Under the pieces are notes generated by a model that searched no databases, had not been told where the DNA came from, and saw only the letters and a list, made by a program, of their open reading frames with translations. The position numbers and the translations under genes were made by a program. Below, one piece after another: positions 63,049 to 64,000 of a stretch of DNA of 64,000 bases; within the stretch, counting starts at the first letter, position 1; each line of letters begins with the position of its first letter. Source of the stretch: Ga0077555 sp050187415. Its GTDB lineage: Bacteria; Pseudomonadota; Alphaproteobacteria; Rhizobiales; Hyphomicrobiaceae. Location of the stretch: assembly GCA_050187415.1 (NCBI GenBank), contig JBFWXN010000007.1, forward strand, positions 56,422 to 120,421, given 5' to 3'.

Positions 63049-64000
63049 ATGCCAAAGAGACCAGTCGAGGATCCACAGATTACCTCGGCAGGGCCGACGT
63101 TAAGGCTGATTCTGCGCCGGCTCCGCGAGACGATGGCCGAAACCGACGACGGTCAACGTCGTCTGGACAAGATCGTGCGCCTCGTCTCGGGTCTCATGGT
63201 CGCCGAAGTGTGCTCGATCTACCTCAAGCGGCAGGACCATTCGCTCGAGTTGTTCGCCACCGAGGGATTGAACCCGGACGCCGTGCACAATCTGTTCATG
63301 CGGCGCGGAGAGGGCTTGGTTGGGCGTTGCGCGGAGCTGGCCGTGCCCGTCAACGAGCCTGACGCGCAATCGCACCCGGCTTTCTCGTACAGGCCCGAAA
63401 CGGGCGAAGAGATCTATCACTCGTTCCTTGCCGTGCCGATCCTAAGGAGCGGCGACGTTCTCGGCGTGTTGACCGTGCAGAACCGGACGCCGCGCCAGTA
63501 CACAGATGACGACGTCGAAGCCCTGCAGACGACGGCAATGGTCCTCGCCGAGCATCTCGTGACCGGTTCGGTTGCCAACGCGGCAGGGACCGCCACGCGG
63601 GTGATCGATGACGTGCTGCGAGGCCAATCCATCGCCGAGGGTCTGGCACTTGGCCATGTGGTGCTGCACGCGCCGCGCGTGGCGGTGACGGAGCTCGTGG
63701 CGACGGACATAGCAGCCGAGACCGTGCGGCTCGAGTCTGCGATCTCCGAGTTGAAGGCGACGCTCGATACGCTGATGAGCCAGGGTCATCTGGCCCGCGC
63801 GGGGGAGCATCGCGATGTGCTCGAGGCCTACCGCATGTTCGCCAACGATCGCGGCTGGCAACGGCGCCTTGTCGATGCCGTGAAGTCGGGTCTCACGGCA
63901 GAGGCCGCCGTCGAGCAGGTCCAGAACCGTTCGCGCGCGCGCATGCTGCGACTGCATGATGCGTTCTGGCGCGATCGGCTGCGCGATCTCGATGACCTGT
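63049..64000 (+). CDS. ptsP: PEP-protein phosphotransferase of the nitrogen PTS, 5' part
   Basis: The gene runs off the right edge; 317 codons are present. PtsP (EINtr) takes phosphate from PEP and passes it to NPr, controlling carbon, nitrogen and potassium responses. The N-terminal GAF domain is visible (RLDKIVRLVSGLMVAEVCSI, then GLVGRCAELAVPVN and SFLAVPILRSGDVLGVL), followed by the start of the EI N-terminal domain (GQSIAEGLALGHVVLH). The phosphohistidine domain lies beyond the edge. Start ATG 63049 has no strong ribosome site. About 280 bases separate it from lysC, including a long imperfect hairpin at 62815-62855. Confidence 0.93.
   Translation, partial: MPKRPVEDPQITSAGPTLRLILRRLRETMAETDDGQRRLDKIVRLVSGLMVAEVCSIYLKRQDHSLELFATEGLNPDAVHNLFMRRGEGLVGRCAELAVPVNEPDAQSHPAFSYRPETGEEIYHSFLAVPILRSGDVLGVLTVQNRTPRQYTDDDVEALQTTAMVLAEHLVTGSVANAAGTATRVIDDVLRGQSIAEGLALGHVVLHAPRVAVTELVATDIAAETVRLESAISELKATLDTLMSQGHLARAGEHRDVLEAYRMFANDRGWQRRLVDAVKSGLTAEAAVEQVQNRSRARMLRLHDAFWRDRLRDLDDL

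Noticed and set aside
1..64000. Mobile elements, prophage, CRISPR or tRNA-Sec
   Set aside because: No transposase, integrase, phage gene, regularly spaced repeat or tRNA with anticodon TCA was found; only one tRNA, Ser(GGA), is present.

Overview
The window is a chromosomal segment of a high-GC alphaproteobacterium, most likely of the order Hyphomicrobiales (Rhizobiales). This rests on gene content (a waaA-lpxK-DUF2093 cluster, DUF882 and DUF1127 proteins, a WYL regulator, lysC followed by ptsP, ParE rather than a second GyrB) and on strong GC bias at third codon positions. The genus cannot be fixed from the sequence. No insertion sequence, prophage or CRISPR array is visible.

Layout. 0-6.3 kb: a 24-residue membrane protein, then a minus-strand operon for a membrane-bound, Tat-exported formate dehydrogenase, fdoG-fdoH-fdoI-fdhE. 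The fdoG reading frame is interrupted by an in-frame UGA that is read as selenocysteine. 6.5-12.5 kb: a peptide/nickel-type ABC transporter in three blocks (two permeases, two convergent ATPases, one Tat-exported binding protein). 12.5-19 kb: tRNA-Ser(GGA), ndk and a group of amino-acid/amide and acyl-CoA enzymes, closed by a 17-bp-arm bidirectional terminator. 19-30 kb: envelope genes (an OmpA-domain protein, a ChbG/YdjC deacetylase-like protein, an AsmA-family protein, waaA, lpxK, DUF2093) with a degenerate short-chain dehydrogenase and a tyrosine phosphatase. 30-36.7 kb: xseA, purD, two tandem fluoroacetate-dehalogenase-type hydrolases coupled to purD (the first with a one-base frameshift), a patatin-like protein and a small secreted protein. 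36.7-50 kb: a DUF882 peptidase, an MFS transporter, a VOC protein, a minus-strand block with an acetoin-type E1 alpha/beta pair split by a glutathione transferase plus an amidase and a luciferase-like oxidoreductase, a CBS-BON protein behind an FNR/FixK box, a TPP enzyme, and pyrE. 50-64 kb: a flavin monooxygenase, the RNase P RNA gene, a GH114-like protein, three zinc-peptidase-like genes around parE, a possible leader-peptide attenuator, YqhA, an alkyltransferase, a WYL regulator with two palindromic operators, lysC and the start of ptsP.

How the parts work together. The formate dehydrogenase subunits form one periplasm-facing, quinone-linked complex with its maturation factor. waaA and lpxK act in Kdo-lipid A assembly. 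Many neighbours share ATGA start/stop overlaps (fdoH/fdoI, the two permeases, the two ATPases, purD/dehalogenase 1/dehalogenase 2), so translational coupling is common. The most unusual signals are the selenocysteine site with its SECIS hairpin, the tandem dehalogenases, the E1 alpha-GST-E1 beta operon without E2 or E3, the tandem palindromes at the WYL regulator, and the leaderless leader-peptide candidate after parE.
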